From Leucothrix arctica (GTDB lineage Bacteria > Pseudomonadota > Gammaproteobacteria > Thiotrichales > Thiotrichaceae), in NCBI RefSeq assembly GCF_003172895.1, contig NZ_QGKL01000026.1, positions 37,842-101,841 on the forward strand: a stretch of 64,000 nt of DNA, in the 5' to 3' direction. Position numbers and translations under genes: made by a program. Under the pieces are notes generated by a model. It was not told where the DNA came from, searched no databases, and was given only the letters and a program-made list of their open reading frames with translations. Below are positions 17,573 to 26,924 of this stretch, piece after piece; the stretch's first letter is position 1; every line of letters starts with the position of its first letter.

Positions 17573-19426
17573 ATGTTTAGCATATTTGAAAAGATCACGC
17601 GTAGCGCTCTGAATTTAATCGATCCATATGTCCCAAGTGATACGCCACCAACAGATTCAGTTTGGCGTTACATCAGGGCAAACTTGAAGCCAATGCGCAA
17701 AGCAATAGCACTGAGCCTAGTGTTAACGGTGATCGCCGCTTGCATTGAAGTTTGGTTGATCAGTTACGCTGGTAAGCTTATTGATACGCTGGCGCAAACA
17801 ACGCCAGAAAAAATCTGGCAAGTTCATGGCGGTGAGTTTATTTTGGCAGCACTTGCCGTACTTTTCGTACGCCCTCTATCGCAATGTGCACGCCACGTGG
17901 TAAACGATATCAGCATCAGTTGTAATGTCGCGAATCTGTTTCGCTGGCGTGGACACCAGCACCTTTCTAAGCAATCTGTTGGCTGGTTTCAAGATGATCT
18001 CGCAGGGCGTACGTCGGTGCGGCTTGTCGATCTGGGCAATCAAGCATCCTACATTATTGGCGGTCTGCTCAACGCAGTGGCCTTTGGTCTTGTCTACATG
18101 ATCGGTATGATCATTCTCATGGCGCAAACAGATATCCGCTTGGCTTTGCCGCTTGTGCTTTGGGTTGCGCTCTACATGGGGATTATGATTCGCATTATCC
18201 CGCGCATGGTGAAGGCGCAGCGGAAGTTTTTCAGCGCGAAATCTGCGCTCGTGGGCAATGTCGTGGATAGCTTTTCTAACTTTGACACGCTGAAGTTATT
18301 TTCTCGACGCGAAGATATCTCAGCGGATCACAAAGTAAGCTTAGAACTGACGCGCGAGAAACTGTTCTTATCGAGACAAATTTCTATTTCAATGAACACC
18401 ATCGTTGTACTTCTAGAAGGTCTGATCATGGTCGGCTTCATTGGTTATGGCGTTTGGTTGTGGTCTGTTGGGGCGGGTACGATTGGTCTTATCGGCTCTG
18501 CTGTGGCGCTGAGCCTACGGATCACCAGTTTGGCAGAGTGGGTACTCAATGAAGTGTGGCGTATCTTCGAAAGTGTCGGCAACTTGCAGGAGTCACTTAA
18601 AACCGTTGCGCAGCCAATCACCATTCCCGAGCACCGTGATGCAAAAGATCTCGTCGTCACAGGCGGCCAGATCACATTAGAAGGCTTGAACCACCAATAT
18701 GGCACAGGGCGTGGCGGTTTAAATGACGTTTCTATAAAACTGGGCGCAGGTGAGAAAGTCGGCCTTGTTGGACGTTCTGGCGCGGGTAAGTCGACATTGG
18801 TAAATCTGATCTTACGTTTTTATGAAGCTGAGAAGGGTACTATCCTCATTGATGGTCAAGACATTCGCACGGTTGACCAAGATAGTCTGCGCGGTGCCAT
18901 TGGTATGGTGAGCCAACAAGCCGCGCTCCTCAACCGATCTGTTTATGACAACATTGCGCTAGGTAAAGCGGATGCAACACTCGATGAGATCATGGCAGCA
19001 GCGAAAAAAGCTAAGGCGGATGACTTCATTGGAGAGTTGAAAGATAGCAAAGGTCGTACAGGGTATGATGCGCATGTGGGCGAACGCGGTGTTAAATTAT
19101 CTGGCGGGCAACGCCAACGTATTGCTTTGGCACGTGTGTTTTTGAAAAATGCACCTATCTTGATTTTGGATGAAGCGACGTCAGCACTGGACAGTGAAGT
19201 TGAAGCCGAAATTCAAGCAGAGCTGCAAGCCGTGATGGAGGGGAAAACGGTGATTGCAATCGCGCATCGTTTATCGACGATTGCGCAGATGGATCGTATT
19301 CTTGTGCTCGAAGAAGGGCAGGTCATTGAAGATGGTTCGCATGATGAGCTGGTCAAGCAAGACACGCGTTACGCTGGGTTCTGGAAGCGTCAATCTGGCG
19401 GGTTTATTGGAGCGGATGAGGAGTAA
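17573..19426 (+). CDS. ABC exporter, fused permease and ATPase
   Basis: A 617-aa half-transporter with a six-helix membrane domain (about residues 45-335) and a nucleotide-binding domain (about 365-600). Seen motifs are Walker A GRSGAGKST, Q-loop SQQ, signature LSGGQRQR, Walker B ILILDEATSALD and the switch AHR. The membrane part has SVGWFQDDLAGR, common in proteobacterial exporters annotated as multidrug or lipid A-type. It should dimerise; its substrate is unknown. GGAGG lies upstream. Codon use is like the core genes, and it stands alone. Confidence 0.93.
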   Translation: MFSIFEKITRSALNLIDPYVPSDTPPTDSVWRYIRANLKPMRKAIALSLVLTVIAACIEVWLISYAGKLIDTLAQTTPEKIWQVHGGEFILAALAVLFVRPLSQCARHVVNDISISCNVANLFRWRGHQHLSKQSVGWFQDDLAGRTSVRLVDLGNQASYIIGGLLNAVAFGLVYMIGMIILMAQTDIRLALPLVLWVALYMGIMIRIIPRMVKAQRKFFSAKSALVGNVVDSFSNFDTLKLFSRREDISADHKVSLELTREKLFLSRQISISMNTIVVLLEGLIMVGFIGYGVWLWSVGAGTIGLIGSAVALSLRITSLAEWVLNEVWRIFESVGNLQESLKTVAQPITIPEHRDAKDLVVTGGQITLEGLNHQYGTGRGGLNDVSIKLGAGEKVGLVGRSGAGKSTLVNLILRFYEAEKGTILIDGQDIRTVDQDSLRGAIGMVSQQAALLNRSVYDNIALGKADATLDEIMAAAKKAKADDFIGELKDSKGRTGYDAHVGERGVKLSGGQRQRIALARVFLKNAPILILDEATSALDSEVEAEIQAELQAVMEGKTVIAIAHRLSTIAQMDRILVLEEGQVIEDGSHDELVKQDTRYAGFWKRQSGGFIGADEE

Positions 19427-19639
19427 TTTAAGAAATTCTTTGTTATAGCCGTTTAATACCATTATTTTTCGGCTGAAATTTGACCTATTCGTAGAGTTAA
19501 AAGAAGTTTACGTTGAAGATTTGATTCATGTAACGTCGTATATAACAAACAGATGAAATAGGGCTGTAAGAATCTGGGTATATAGATTTCACTGTGCTCT
19601 ATTTAGCCATCTGTGCTTTGCCTGTTATTTAGGTATTGT

Positions 19640-20251
19640 TCACTCAGCACGAAAAAATAACTCATCATCCTGCCAAAAAGTAACCAGTGTAATCTGCCGA
19701 CTTTCTAACTTGCTACGCCTCTCTGGATGAAGGTCTGGTAGTTGGTATAAGCCGTTTGCAGGCAGCTCTACTTCACGGTTCACGATCGACGTCATATCTA
19801 TCCAAAGCTGATAAACCGTATCTGCAACCTCCATACGCTGGTTCTCATAAAATGTATTGTGATGAAAGAAGTCAATCGGTGCTAACTGCGCTGCCACTGA
19901 CCAAATTAATTGCTGTGGGTGTTGCTCACCAAATTCGATTAAAAAGCTTGGGAAATGGGCTGCGTAGATGGTAAAAATGGGTTGTTCTGGTGGGTGTGCT
20001 TTTAAGTACTGGGCGCAAATGAACGGGTAACCTTGTGCACCGATGTAGGCATGCGCAATAGGGAAGTGCGACTGCAAATGCTGCTCGACACCCACGTGAA
20101 AATTACGTTGGTAAATACTTAACGCGACTTCTTTTGGAATGCGTGAACTGCAACGCCAGTTATCCAGTCCACCAGAGTCACTTTCCTGATAAATGTGCTC
20201 AGACATCTGTTGTTGCGCTTCGGAGAAGGGCGAGGTTTGTTTATTGCCCAT
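19640..20251 (-). CDS. DUF2063 protein (BufC-like), partner of a decayed bufB
   Basis: A 203-aa protein with the DUF2063 N-terminal pattern SIYQRNFHVGVEQHLQSHFPIAHAYIG, which in bufferin-type clusters is the partner that presents the precursor peptide to the DUF692 enzyme. Its start overlaps the end of the DUF692 pseudogene by 11 bases, so the two were an operon. The C-terminal domain is shorter than in the intact copy at 25687 (203 against 256 aa). With the enzyme broken it probably has no function now. Confidence 0.7.
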   Translation of the reverse strand: MGNKQTSPFSEAQQQMSEHIYQESDSGGLDNWRCSSRIPKEVALSIYQRNFHVGVEQHLQSHFPIAHAYIGAQGYPFICAQYLKAHPPEQPIFTIYAAHFPSFLIEFGEQHPQQLIWSVAAQLAPIDFFHHNTFYENQRMEVADTVYQLWIDMTSIVNREVELPANGLYQLPDLHPERRSKLESRQITLVTFWQDDELFFRAE

Positions 20252-21010
20252 AAATATTCCTAGCTAACATTTGGCGTTCACTTTCTAATTCATCAAAGCC
20301 GGGTAAGTTATTATCACGCTCGATAATAGTAGGGATGTCACCGTAGGCGGCATGTGCGGCTTTTAGTAATTCGCAAACTTCTGGTGGGACTTCTTCACCA
20401 TGCGTATCAACCCAATAGCCTTCGTCACCCTGTTCATTGCTTGGGTGAAACTTAGAGCCAGCCACGTGTATTTGTGCAATATCATTTGCACCGATTAACG
20501 ATATGAGTGTGGCGAGTTCTGCGTTTGGATCAAGGTCAAAGTTAGTCGAATTGGTCCATAGATTGTTTAAGTCTAATAGCATTCGGCAGCCAGTTCGCTT
20601 CATAAGCTCTGCGGTAAATGCCCACTCGCTCATTTCATCTTGCTGGAAACGTTGGTAATAACTAATGTTTTCCAAGACTAAAGGCGCATTAATACTTTGC
20701 TGTACCTGATCAATTCGCGGACAGAGGTAGCCCAACATATCTTGAGTAAATGCAAAGGGGAGTAAGTCAAAATGTTGTCGTTTACCCGCTGCAGACCAGC
20801 ACAGGTGATCAGACAGCCAAGCAGCTTCAGTATGTTGATAGATAGAAGCTAAGGCACTGAGGGTATTTGGTATCTAAAGGGTATGGGCCAGCAATGTTTA
20901 AACCAACCGCTTGTAGTGCAATAGGGTAATGCTCGCGTACAATAGTAAATCATCTGCGATCATTTCAAACCAAGGTGTTTTTTGGTTTGTTTCGTAGAAT
21001 GATATGCTTC
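20241..21010 (-). pseudogene. Decayed DUF692 (BufB-like) oxidative enzyme
   Basis: The last 165 codons are intact and carry VLENISYYQ, LLDLNNLW, HVAGSKFH, DTHGEEVP and ERDNNLPG, the metal-site motifs of DUF692 enzymes. Upstream the matching pieces TPWFEMIADD, REHYPIALQAVGLNIAGPYPLD and AAWLSDHLCWSA fall in different frames. There is one extra C near 20861-20863, and another shift with a loss of about nine residues near 20950. An intact paralogue lies at 24859-25686. This copy cannot make the full enzyme. Confidence 0.85.
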
Positions 21011-21018
21011 CCGCTCAC

Positions 21019-21135
21019 TTACGTTACGATTTTTTTAACTTGGAACTCAGTCTTTACTAAGACAGTGCTACCGTCTTTGTTCTTAACCATGAAGTGGCCA
21101 TTTTCGTGCTGAGCATACTCTTCAACTAAATGCCT
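21019..21135 (-). pseudogene. Fragment of an unrecognised gene
   Basis: A stop-to-stop stretch of 38 residues, including EEYAQHENGHFMVKNKDGST and ending VKKIVT. It has a coding-like charge pattern but no start codon. It lies just upstream of the decayed DUF692 gene on the same strand and may be the tail of a lost upstream gene. It has no cysteines, so it is not an obvious bufferin precursor. The following 270 bases up to the DUF368 gene show no gene. Confidence 0.3.
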
Positions 21136-21409
21136 TTATATTTAAAAATTAAGAGAAATGTTATTAAAGTCATGTATAAAAAACACACGCCTCTTCATAA
21201 AGACGCGCACATGAAAAAATGACTGCATTTTAATTTTATAAGGTTTATTTAGCTATTCCGTTGTTCACTCGCGTGTTGGTCGAAATATTTAGGTAAGTGT
21301 ATTGCTAGATGCCCTACAATGATGCTTAGGGTATGTCTATAAATTCCCCACCAATGATATAAAATAAAATCTGACTCTCTTTTTAACACTCAACATAAAG
21401 CCACTACTA

Positions 21410-22312
21410 ATGAACGAAAATATTTCCAATTTTATTAAAGGATTAGCCATGGGTGCGGCTAACGTAATCCCTGGTGTTTCAGGCGGAACTGTTGCGTTGG
21501 TGACAGGCATCTATGAGCGCCTGATTAATGCACTCAAGTCATGCGACCTTAATGCATTAAAACTGCTATTTTCTAGAAACTTTAAAGGGGCATGGAAGCA
21601 TGTTGATGGTGCTTTCTTATCGTCAATATTAGGCGGTGTGGTGGTGAGTATTGTTAGCTTGGCTAAGGTACTTGAGTACTTGCTAGATAATTACGAAGTA
21701 CTGACCATGGCGTTTTTCTTCGGGCTAATAGCGGTGTCCGTCATCAGTGTTGGGCGTACAGTGAAGAAGTGGGGCGCAAGTGCTTTGATAGCCCTTGTAC
21801 TAGGAACCATACTGGCCGTGAGTGTCGCCATGCTGGCACCGGCTGGTGAAAACGCCAATGCAGGTTATTTGTTTCTCTGTGGTGTGATTGCCATTTGCTC
21901 AATGATTTTACCCGGCTTGTCAGGCTCATTTGTTCTCATTATTTTGGGTAACTACGCGCTGGTGCTAGGTGCGATAGGCCGTTTTGATATGGCTATCTTG
22001 TTGCCAATGGCTTTAGGTTGTGGCTTAGGTTTGCTTGCCTTTGCTCACTTGTTAGGTTGGGTGTACGACAAGTTTCATGATCAAACCGTTGCTTTGATGA
22101 CAGGCTTTATAGTCGGGTCGTTAGCGATTGTTTGGCCGTGGAAAAACACATTAACTGAAATCGTTACTCGTGAAGGTAAGGACGACAAAGTTATTACCAC
22201 TGGCTACGAATGGTTTACGCCTATGTTAAACGAGAGCTCAACGCTGATGGCTTTGGGTTTAATGGTGGTCGGCGGATTAATGATCTGGGGTATGGAGAAA
22301 GTGTCGAAGTAG
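21410..22312 (+). CDS. DUF368 membrane protein, polyprenyl-phosphate transporter family
   Basis: A 300-aa inner-membrane protein with about eight hydrophobic segments. The opening FIKGLAMGAANVIPGVSGGTVALVTGIYERL and a second GVIAICSMILPGLSGSFVLIILGNY are the paired hallmark repeats of DUF368. Members of this family have been shown to recycle undecaprenyl phosphate across the membrane for cell-wall synthesis. It stands alone between decayed genes and the helicase. No obvious ribosome site is seen, but the family match fixes the start. Confidence 0.92.
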   Translation: MNENISNFIKGLAMGAANVIPGVSGGTVALVTGIYERLINALKSCDLNALKLLFSRNFKGAWKHVDGAFLSSILGGVVVSIVSLAKVLEYLLDNYEVLTMAFFFGLIAVSVISVGRTVKKWGASALIALVLGTILAVSVAMLAPAGENANAGYLFLCGVIAICSMILPGLSGSFVLIILGNYALVLGAIGRFDMAILLPMALGCGLGLLAFAHLLGWVYDKFHDQTVALMTGFIVGSLAIVWPWKNTLTEIVTREGKDDKVITTGYEWFTPMLNESSTLMALGLMVVGGLMIWGMEKVSK

Positions 22313-22423
22313 CGTTTTCACTATAGATTTTGCGAATTCTGAAAATAATCAATGATCACCTAACGTTAGGTTAAATTTTCAGGCATCATCTAGAAAATTT
22401 CACCCCCCAAGGAATGTTAATTC

Positions 22424-23701
22424 ATGTCATTTGACGCTTTAGGCTTGTATGATGAGCTGTTAAAAACGATTGCCGAACAAGGCTACTCAACGCCATCACC
22501 GATACAACTTGAAGCGATTCCGGCGGTGCTTAGTAAGCGCGACGTGATGGCTGTAGCGCAAACGGGTACAGGTAAAACAGCGGGTTTTACCTTGCCTGTG
22601 GTTCAGTTGTTGTCTGGAGGCGCTAGCCCTCAGTCAAAATCTGTTCGTGCGTTAATCATTACACCCACTCGTGAGCTTGCGGCACAGGTGTTTGAGAGTG
22701 TTAAAAATTACAGCCGCGCGATGAATATTCGATCTGCAGCCGTGTTTGGCGGGATGCGCATTGAACCGCAAATCTCTGAGCTAGAAAGTGGTCTAGATGT
22801 GCTTGTCGCAACCCCGGGTCGTTTGATAGACCTTTATAAACAACAAGCCATTAACTTTGACCAACTTGAGATACTCGTCTTAGATGAAGCTGATCGGATG
22901 TTGGACTTGGGCTTTATCGACGACATCCGTCACATCCAAACGCTACTGCCGCTTAATCGTCAAACGCTCATGTTTTCAGCAACGTTTTCTAAAGCGATCA
23001 AGTCACTTGCAGATGGCATGTTGAATGACCAAATACTGATTGAAGTGACTGCGGTAAACAGTATCGCCGATACAGTAAAGCAAGTCGTTCACCCTGTAGA
23101 TAAAGAGCTTAAGAGTCAGGTATTAATCCATCTGATTAAGCAAAATAAATGGCATCAAGTGTTGGTGTTTAGTCGTACCAAGCGAGGTGCGGATAGTTTA
23201 GTTGTCGAGCTAAAGAACGCAGGTATTCCTGCAGAATCTATTCATGCGAACAGAACTCAGCATGCGCGTACTCATGCCTTAGAAGACTTTAAGACGGGTG
23301 CGGTCGTTGCGCTTGTTGCGACGGATATTGCGTCTCGTGGAATAGATGTCGACCAGCTACCGTGCGTGGTTAACTTTGACCTGCCTTATGTGCCAGAAGA
23401 CTATGTGCACCGCATTGGTCGTACGGGGCGTGCAGGGACTTCAGGCTTAGCAGTGTCATTGTTTAGTGAAGATGAATATAAGCAGTTACAGGCGATTGAG
23501 CGGCTTATTGAGCGTAAGTTTGAGCGTGACGTGATTCCGGGCTTTGAGCCTAGCGTGGCAGGACTGGCACATCCTTCAGTTGATGAAGAGTATGGTAATT
23601 TTGAAGCAGACCCTCAAGCGTCAAAGCGAGGGAAGTCAAAAGGGCGTGGTGGTCGTGGGAAATCTAAATCTAAGCGTGAGAGCTGGCGGGATCTGTTGTA
23701 A
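22424..23701 (+). CDS. rhlE: DEAD-box RNA helicase, RhlE-like
   Basis: A 425-aa ATP-dependent RNA helicase. In order: Q motif TPSPIQ, Walker A AQTGTGKT, PTRELAAQV, TPGRLIDL, VLDEADRMLDLGF, FSATF, then the second domain with VFSRTKRGADSL, ATDIASRGIDV and HRIGRTGRAG. The C-terminus is basic (KRGKSKGRGGRGKSKSKR), which helps RNA binding. RhlE proteins act in ribosome assembly and cold adaptation. The pattern GFIDDIRHI suits RhlE better than SrmB or DbpA. Confidence 0.9.
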   Translation: MSFDALGLYDELLKTIAEQGYSTPSPIQLEAIPAVLSKRDVMAVAQTGTGKTAGFTLPVVQLLSGGASPQSKSVRALIITPTRELAAQVFESVKNYSRAMNIRSAAVFGGMRIEPQISELESGLDVLVATPGRLIDLYKQQAINFDQLEILVLDEADRMLDLGFIDDIRHIQTLLPLNRQTLMFSATFSKAIKSLADGMLNDQILIEVTAVNSIADTVKQVVHPVDKELKSQVLIHLIKQNKWHQVLVFSRTKRGADSLVVELKNAGIPAESIHANRTQHARTHALEDFKTGAVVALVATDIASRGIDVDQLPCVVNFDLPYVPEDYVHRIGRTGRAGTSGLAVSLFSEDEYKQLQAIERLIERKFERDVIPGFEPSVAGLAHPSVDEEYGNFEADPQASKRGKSKGRGGRGKSKSKRESWRDLL

Positions 23702-23808
23702 TAGGGAAGCCTTTCTCTAATTGATATACACAGACATTTCGAAAGCTCCTGTGCCTAATTTCGTATTGAGTATAATAAGCAGGTCGCTAACACAGGCCAG
23801 ACAATCAT

Positions 23809-24699
23809 ATGTTCCCAATTAATTACATCGAACCCGTATTTCGCCCGCCCAGTGAAGCTTATTCGCTCGTTCTGCAAGTCACCAACGGTTGCTCGTGGAA
23901 TAAATGTACGTTTTGCGATATGTACACCGCTGACCAAAAGAAATTCCGACCTAAGCCTCAAGCAGATATTGATCAAGAGTTACAGGCAATTGCAGCAACA
24001 GGTGAGCATGTACGTCGCGTGTTCCTGGCTGATGGCGATGCGGTGACATTGTCATTTAAACGTCTCAAAGGCATTTTAGAATCCATCAAAAAGTACCTGC
24101 CAAAGGTACAGCGTGTTTCCTCCTATTGTTTGCCACGAAATCTACTAAATAAAACCGTCGAAGAACTTACCGAACTCCGTGAGTTAGGCCTGACGCTTAT
24201 GTATGTCGGCTGTGAAAGTGGCGACGATGAAGTACTGGCTGCGATCAATAAAGGTGAGACTTTTAACAGCTCACTAGATGCGTTGATAAAAATCAAACAA
24301 AGCGGCATGAAAAGCTCTGTGATGATTCTAAATGGCATGGGAGGCGTACGATTCAGTGAGCAGCATGCATTACGCTCAGCGTTGCTAATGAATGAAGCAC
24401 AGCCTGATTATTTAGCAACACTCGTTGTGTCGTTTCCTATGGGGATGCAGCGTGTACAAGCGGGTTTTGAGGATCAATACCTGCCGCTAGAACAGATGGA
24501 CTTATTCCGTGAAATGCAGATGTTATTGGAGGCGTTGGAGCTAGAGAAAACGATTTTCCGTAGCGACCATGCCTCTAACTATTTAATCCTAAAAGGTGTG
24601 TTGAATAAGGACAAAGAAAAGCTGCTGCAAACGGTGAACCAAGCGATCGCTTCACCGAGTAGTGCAGGGCTGAGACAGGAATGGCAGCGTGGGTTGTAG
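23809..24699 (+). CDS. Radical SAM protein
   Basis: A 296-aa enzyme with NGCSWNKCTFCDMY (CxxxxCxxC), unlike the more usual CxxxCxxC. SAM-binding features follow: FLADGDA as the GGE-like motif, and VGCESGDDEVL. The family is widespread and annotated only as radical SAM; the reaction is unknown. The start at 23809 is supported by the near-N-terminal YIEPVFRPPSEAYSLVLQVT. A TATAAT sits at 23771-23776, as a possible -10. Confidence 0.88.
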   Translation: MFPINYIEPVFRPPSEAYSLVLQVTNGCSWNKCTFCDMYTADQKKFRPKPQADIDQELQAIAATGEHVRRVFLADGDAVTLSFKRLKGILESIKKYLPKVQRVSSYCLPRNLLNKTVEELTELRELGLTLMYVGCESGDDEVLAAINKGETFNSSLDALIKIKQSGMKSSVMILNGMGGVRFSEQHALRSALLMNEAQPDYLATLVVSFPMGMQRVQAGFEDQYLPLEQMDLFREMQMLLEALELEKTIFRSDHASNYLILKGVLNKDKEKLLQTVNQAIASPSSAGLRQEWQRGL

Positions 24700-24766
24700 A
24701 ATCTTTTAGCGATTTTCCAAATTAGAAAAACACCTAAAGTTACATCATAAAAGAGATCGCTGATGC

Positions 24767-24791
24767 AATGATTGTAGATCAGTCTATCATT
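24767..24791. promoter_or_regulatory. Dyad upstream of the bufBC operon
   Basis: AATGA and TAGA are mirrored by TCTA and TCATT around a TCAG loop, with a three-base bulge. TTGACA follows at 24802-24807, but no well-spaced -10 is seen (TAATAT at 24831 is 23 bases away). This may be an operator or the terminator of the radical SAM gene. No CueR or CusR box is obvious. Confidence 0.3.
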
Positions 24792-24858
24792 GGTAATTGG
24801 CTTGACAGGTGAGTTATTAAGTTAGCAAACTAATATTTTTTTATTTTTGAGTAATCGT

Positions 24859-25686
24859 ATGGATCTTGCAGTTTCAGGATGTGGTATTGGGCTTCGATTT
24901 TCACATATCGATCAGATACTAGAAGAGCGTCCCCCAATCCCTTGGCTAGAGGTATTAACTGATAATTACTTAGTTGAGGGTAGTGTGCAGCAAGATTATT
25001 TATTAGAGGTTGCCGATCATTACCCGCTTACCATGCATGGTGTGGGGTTATCACTAGGCTCAGTTGATCCATTGAACATGGATTATCTCAAGCGTTTAAA
25101 AGCGTTAGCCGATAAGGTTAAACCAGCATGGATTTCGGATCATTTATGTTGGTCAGCCGTTCATGGTATGCATACACACGACCTCATGCCTTTGCCTTAC
25201 AACCAAGCTACCATTGAACATGTGTCTGCTCGTATTAAGCAAGTTCAAGACTTCTTAGGATATGAGTTGATTATTGAGAATGTATCTAGCTACTTGCAAT
25301 ACAAAACGTCAGAGATGCCTGAGTGGGTGTTTTTTAGCGAAGTTGCTGAGTCTGCTGACTGCGGCATGTTGTTAGATATTAATAATATATACGTGAGTGC
25401 CCATAATCATGAGTTTGACCCTGAGACGTATTTGAATACGGTTCCCGCTTCAAGAATTCGGCAAATGCATTTAGCTGGATTTGAAGATCGGGGTACGCAT
25501 TTGCTCGACACACATGGTCACCCTGTACCAGATGTTGTGTGGGCGCTTTATGAGAAAGCATTGCAGCGGTTTGGGCCTGTGCCAACACTGATTGAATGGG
25601 ATAATAATATTCCCACCTTAGACGTTTTATTACGAGAAGCGAGTAAAGCATCAGACATGCTCCAACAGTCTGGCAAGGTGATGTAA
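24859..25686 (+). CDS. bufB: DUF692 multinuclear iron oxidative enzyme, BufB-like
   Basis: A 275-aa TIM-barrel enzyme of the MNIO (DUF692) family, related to MbnB, that modifies cysteines of a precursor peptide. Expected metal ligands are visible: His60 in TMHGVGLSLG, Glu140 in IIENVSSY, Asp173 in LLDINN, His204 in MHLAGF, Asp217/His219 in DTHGHP and Glu246 in EWDNN. In bufferin systems the enzyme makes oxazolone/thiooxazole-type copper ligands. I chose the ATG at 24859; a TTG at 24847 is possible. The bufC-like gene starts directly after the stop, and Cus pump genes follow. Confidence 0.85.
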   Translation: MDLAVSGCGIGLRFSHIDQILEERPPIPWLEVLTDNYLVEGSVQQDYLLEVADHYPLTMHGVGLSLGSVDPLNMDYLKRLKALADKVKPAWISDHLCWSAVHGMHTHDLMPLPYNQATIEHVSARIKQVQDFLGYELIIENVSSYLQYKTSEMPEWVFFSEVAESADCGMLLDINNIYVSAHNHEFDPETYLNTVPASRIRQMHLAGFEDRGTHLLDTHGHPVPDVVWALYEKALQRFGPVPTLIEWDNNIPTLDVLLREASKASDMLQQSGKVM

Positions 25687-26457
25687 ATGGATCTTAGCAA
25701 GTTACAACATCTTGTCGCTCATGCGCTGTTTGATAAGCAACCAGATTTAATCGCGGCGAGTAAAAATGTTTTATCGCAAGGCCAATTAAATGCAGAGCAG
25801 CGCTTAGGTATTTATCGGAACAGTACAAGGGCCATCTTGAAGCAGCACCTCGCCGCGTTATTTTCGGTTTCTCAGCAACTCATTGGGCAACAACGATTTG
25901 CAGTGTTGTCCAATACGTTTATTGACCAAAATCAACCATCAACGCCTTATCTTGCGGACTTTGGCGAGTGCTTTAATGACTTTATAAGTCAACAAGAAGC
26001 GCTCAAGTCTCATCCGTATATAGCAGATGTTGCAAGCTTAGAGTGGATGCGCCATTTAGCCTGGCACCAACCAAACCAGCCCATTGCAGACTTTTCCCAA
26101 TTAGCCGAACTGAATGAACAAGCGCAAGCGGAGTTACACTTCGAGCTACCTAGCTCCGCTTCTCTGTTGCACTCAGCGTTTGCCGTAGATGCGATTTGGT
26201 TGGCTCATCAGGCAAAGAGCCCTCTAGAGGTTTCGGAGCAGTTAGCCTCGTTAGTCTTAAAAAGTGAAGTATATGTCATCATTTGGCGACAAGGGCGTCA
26301 TTTGAAACAAAGCGAACTGAGCCATGCGCAGTGGCGATTTTTACAGTGTGTTCAGCAGAAATACACGCTTCAGGCGTTAAGCGATGAGTTTGGTAGTGAT
26401 ATCACTACGCTTTTAGCAACGGCAGTTCAACAAGGGTGGATATGCAATTTTAATTAA
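25687..26457 (+). CDS. bufC: DUF2063 partner protein, BufC-like
   Basis: A 256-aa protein. The N-terminal helical domain carries NAEQRLGIYRNSTRAILKQHLAALFSVSQQLIG, the DUF2063 signature, and the C-terminal half is a winged-helix-like peptide-binding domain. In bufferin pathways this protein brings the precursor to BufB. The ATG follows the bufB stop with no spacer, and AAGGTGATG acts as the ribosome site. A decayed paralogue lies at 19640-20251. Confidence 0.85.
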   Translation: MDLSKLQHLVAHALFDKQPDLIAASKNVLSQGQLNAEQRLGIYRNSTRAILKQHLAALFSVSQQLIGQQRFAVLSNTFIDQNQPSTPYLADFGECFNDFISQQEALKSHPYIADVASLEWMRHLAWHQPNQPIADFSQLAELNEQAQAELHFELPSSASLLHSAFAVDAIWLAHQAKSPLEVSEQLASLVLKSEVYVIIWRQGRHLKQSELSHAQWRFLQCVQQKYTLQALSDEFGSDITTLLATAVQQGWICNFN

Positions 26458-26520
26458 CTTGCTCAGGTGCTTAATTTATGTAAAAGTTTCACTAGATTGT
26501 TTTTTTGTTGAGAGAAGCTG

Positions 26521-26886
26521 TTGAAAGTAAAGATCACTTTAATCACCTTATTGATGTTGGTACTGAATTCAGTGTCAATTGCATCAATGTCGGTGATGGT
26601 ATCTGTACCTACCAACGATGAAATAGTGATGACGCATTGCGAGCAAATGAAAGTTGCGCAGTCAGAGCGCTCTCATCAAAAGGTTAAGCCTTCTCAGGCT
26701 GATAACCCCTGCAATATGGATAACTGTCAGTGTGACAGTCTCAACACGGCCAAAGTACCAAACGAGTTGCTTTCTTACCTAGCACCTTATTTTGGTTTGG
26801 TATCGTTCAAAAAAATGGACATTCCCAGTCTGCAGACACAATTTCTACTTCCCAATCAACGACCTCCAAGGATCATGCCAGCTTAG
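26521..26886 (+). CDS. Small secreted Cys-rich protein, CopL-like
   Basis: A 121-aa protein from a TTG at 26521 with GAGAGAAG upstream. Residues 1-22 are a signal peptide. The mature part has MTHCEQMK, then CNMDNCQCD, a cluster of Cys, Met and Asp suited to binding copper, and the tail NQRPPRIMPA. Short proteins with a similar shape often precede CusBA-type pumps and are annotated as CopL-like or unknown. Function is inferred from position only. Confidence 0.6.
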   Translation: MKVKITLITLLMLVLNSVSIASMSVMVSVPTNDEIVMTHCEQMKVAQSERSHQKVKPSQADNPCNMDNCQCDSLNTAKVPNELLSYLAPYFGLVSFKKMDIPSLQTQFLLPNQRPPRIMPA

Positions 26887-26924
26887 TTTTATTTGAATTT
26901 TGTTCATTTACCTGAGTATGACGC

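Noticed and set aside
24802..24836. TTGACA with TAATAT as a bufB promoter
   Set aside because: The 23-base spacing is too long for a standard sigma-70 promoter.
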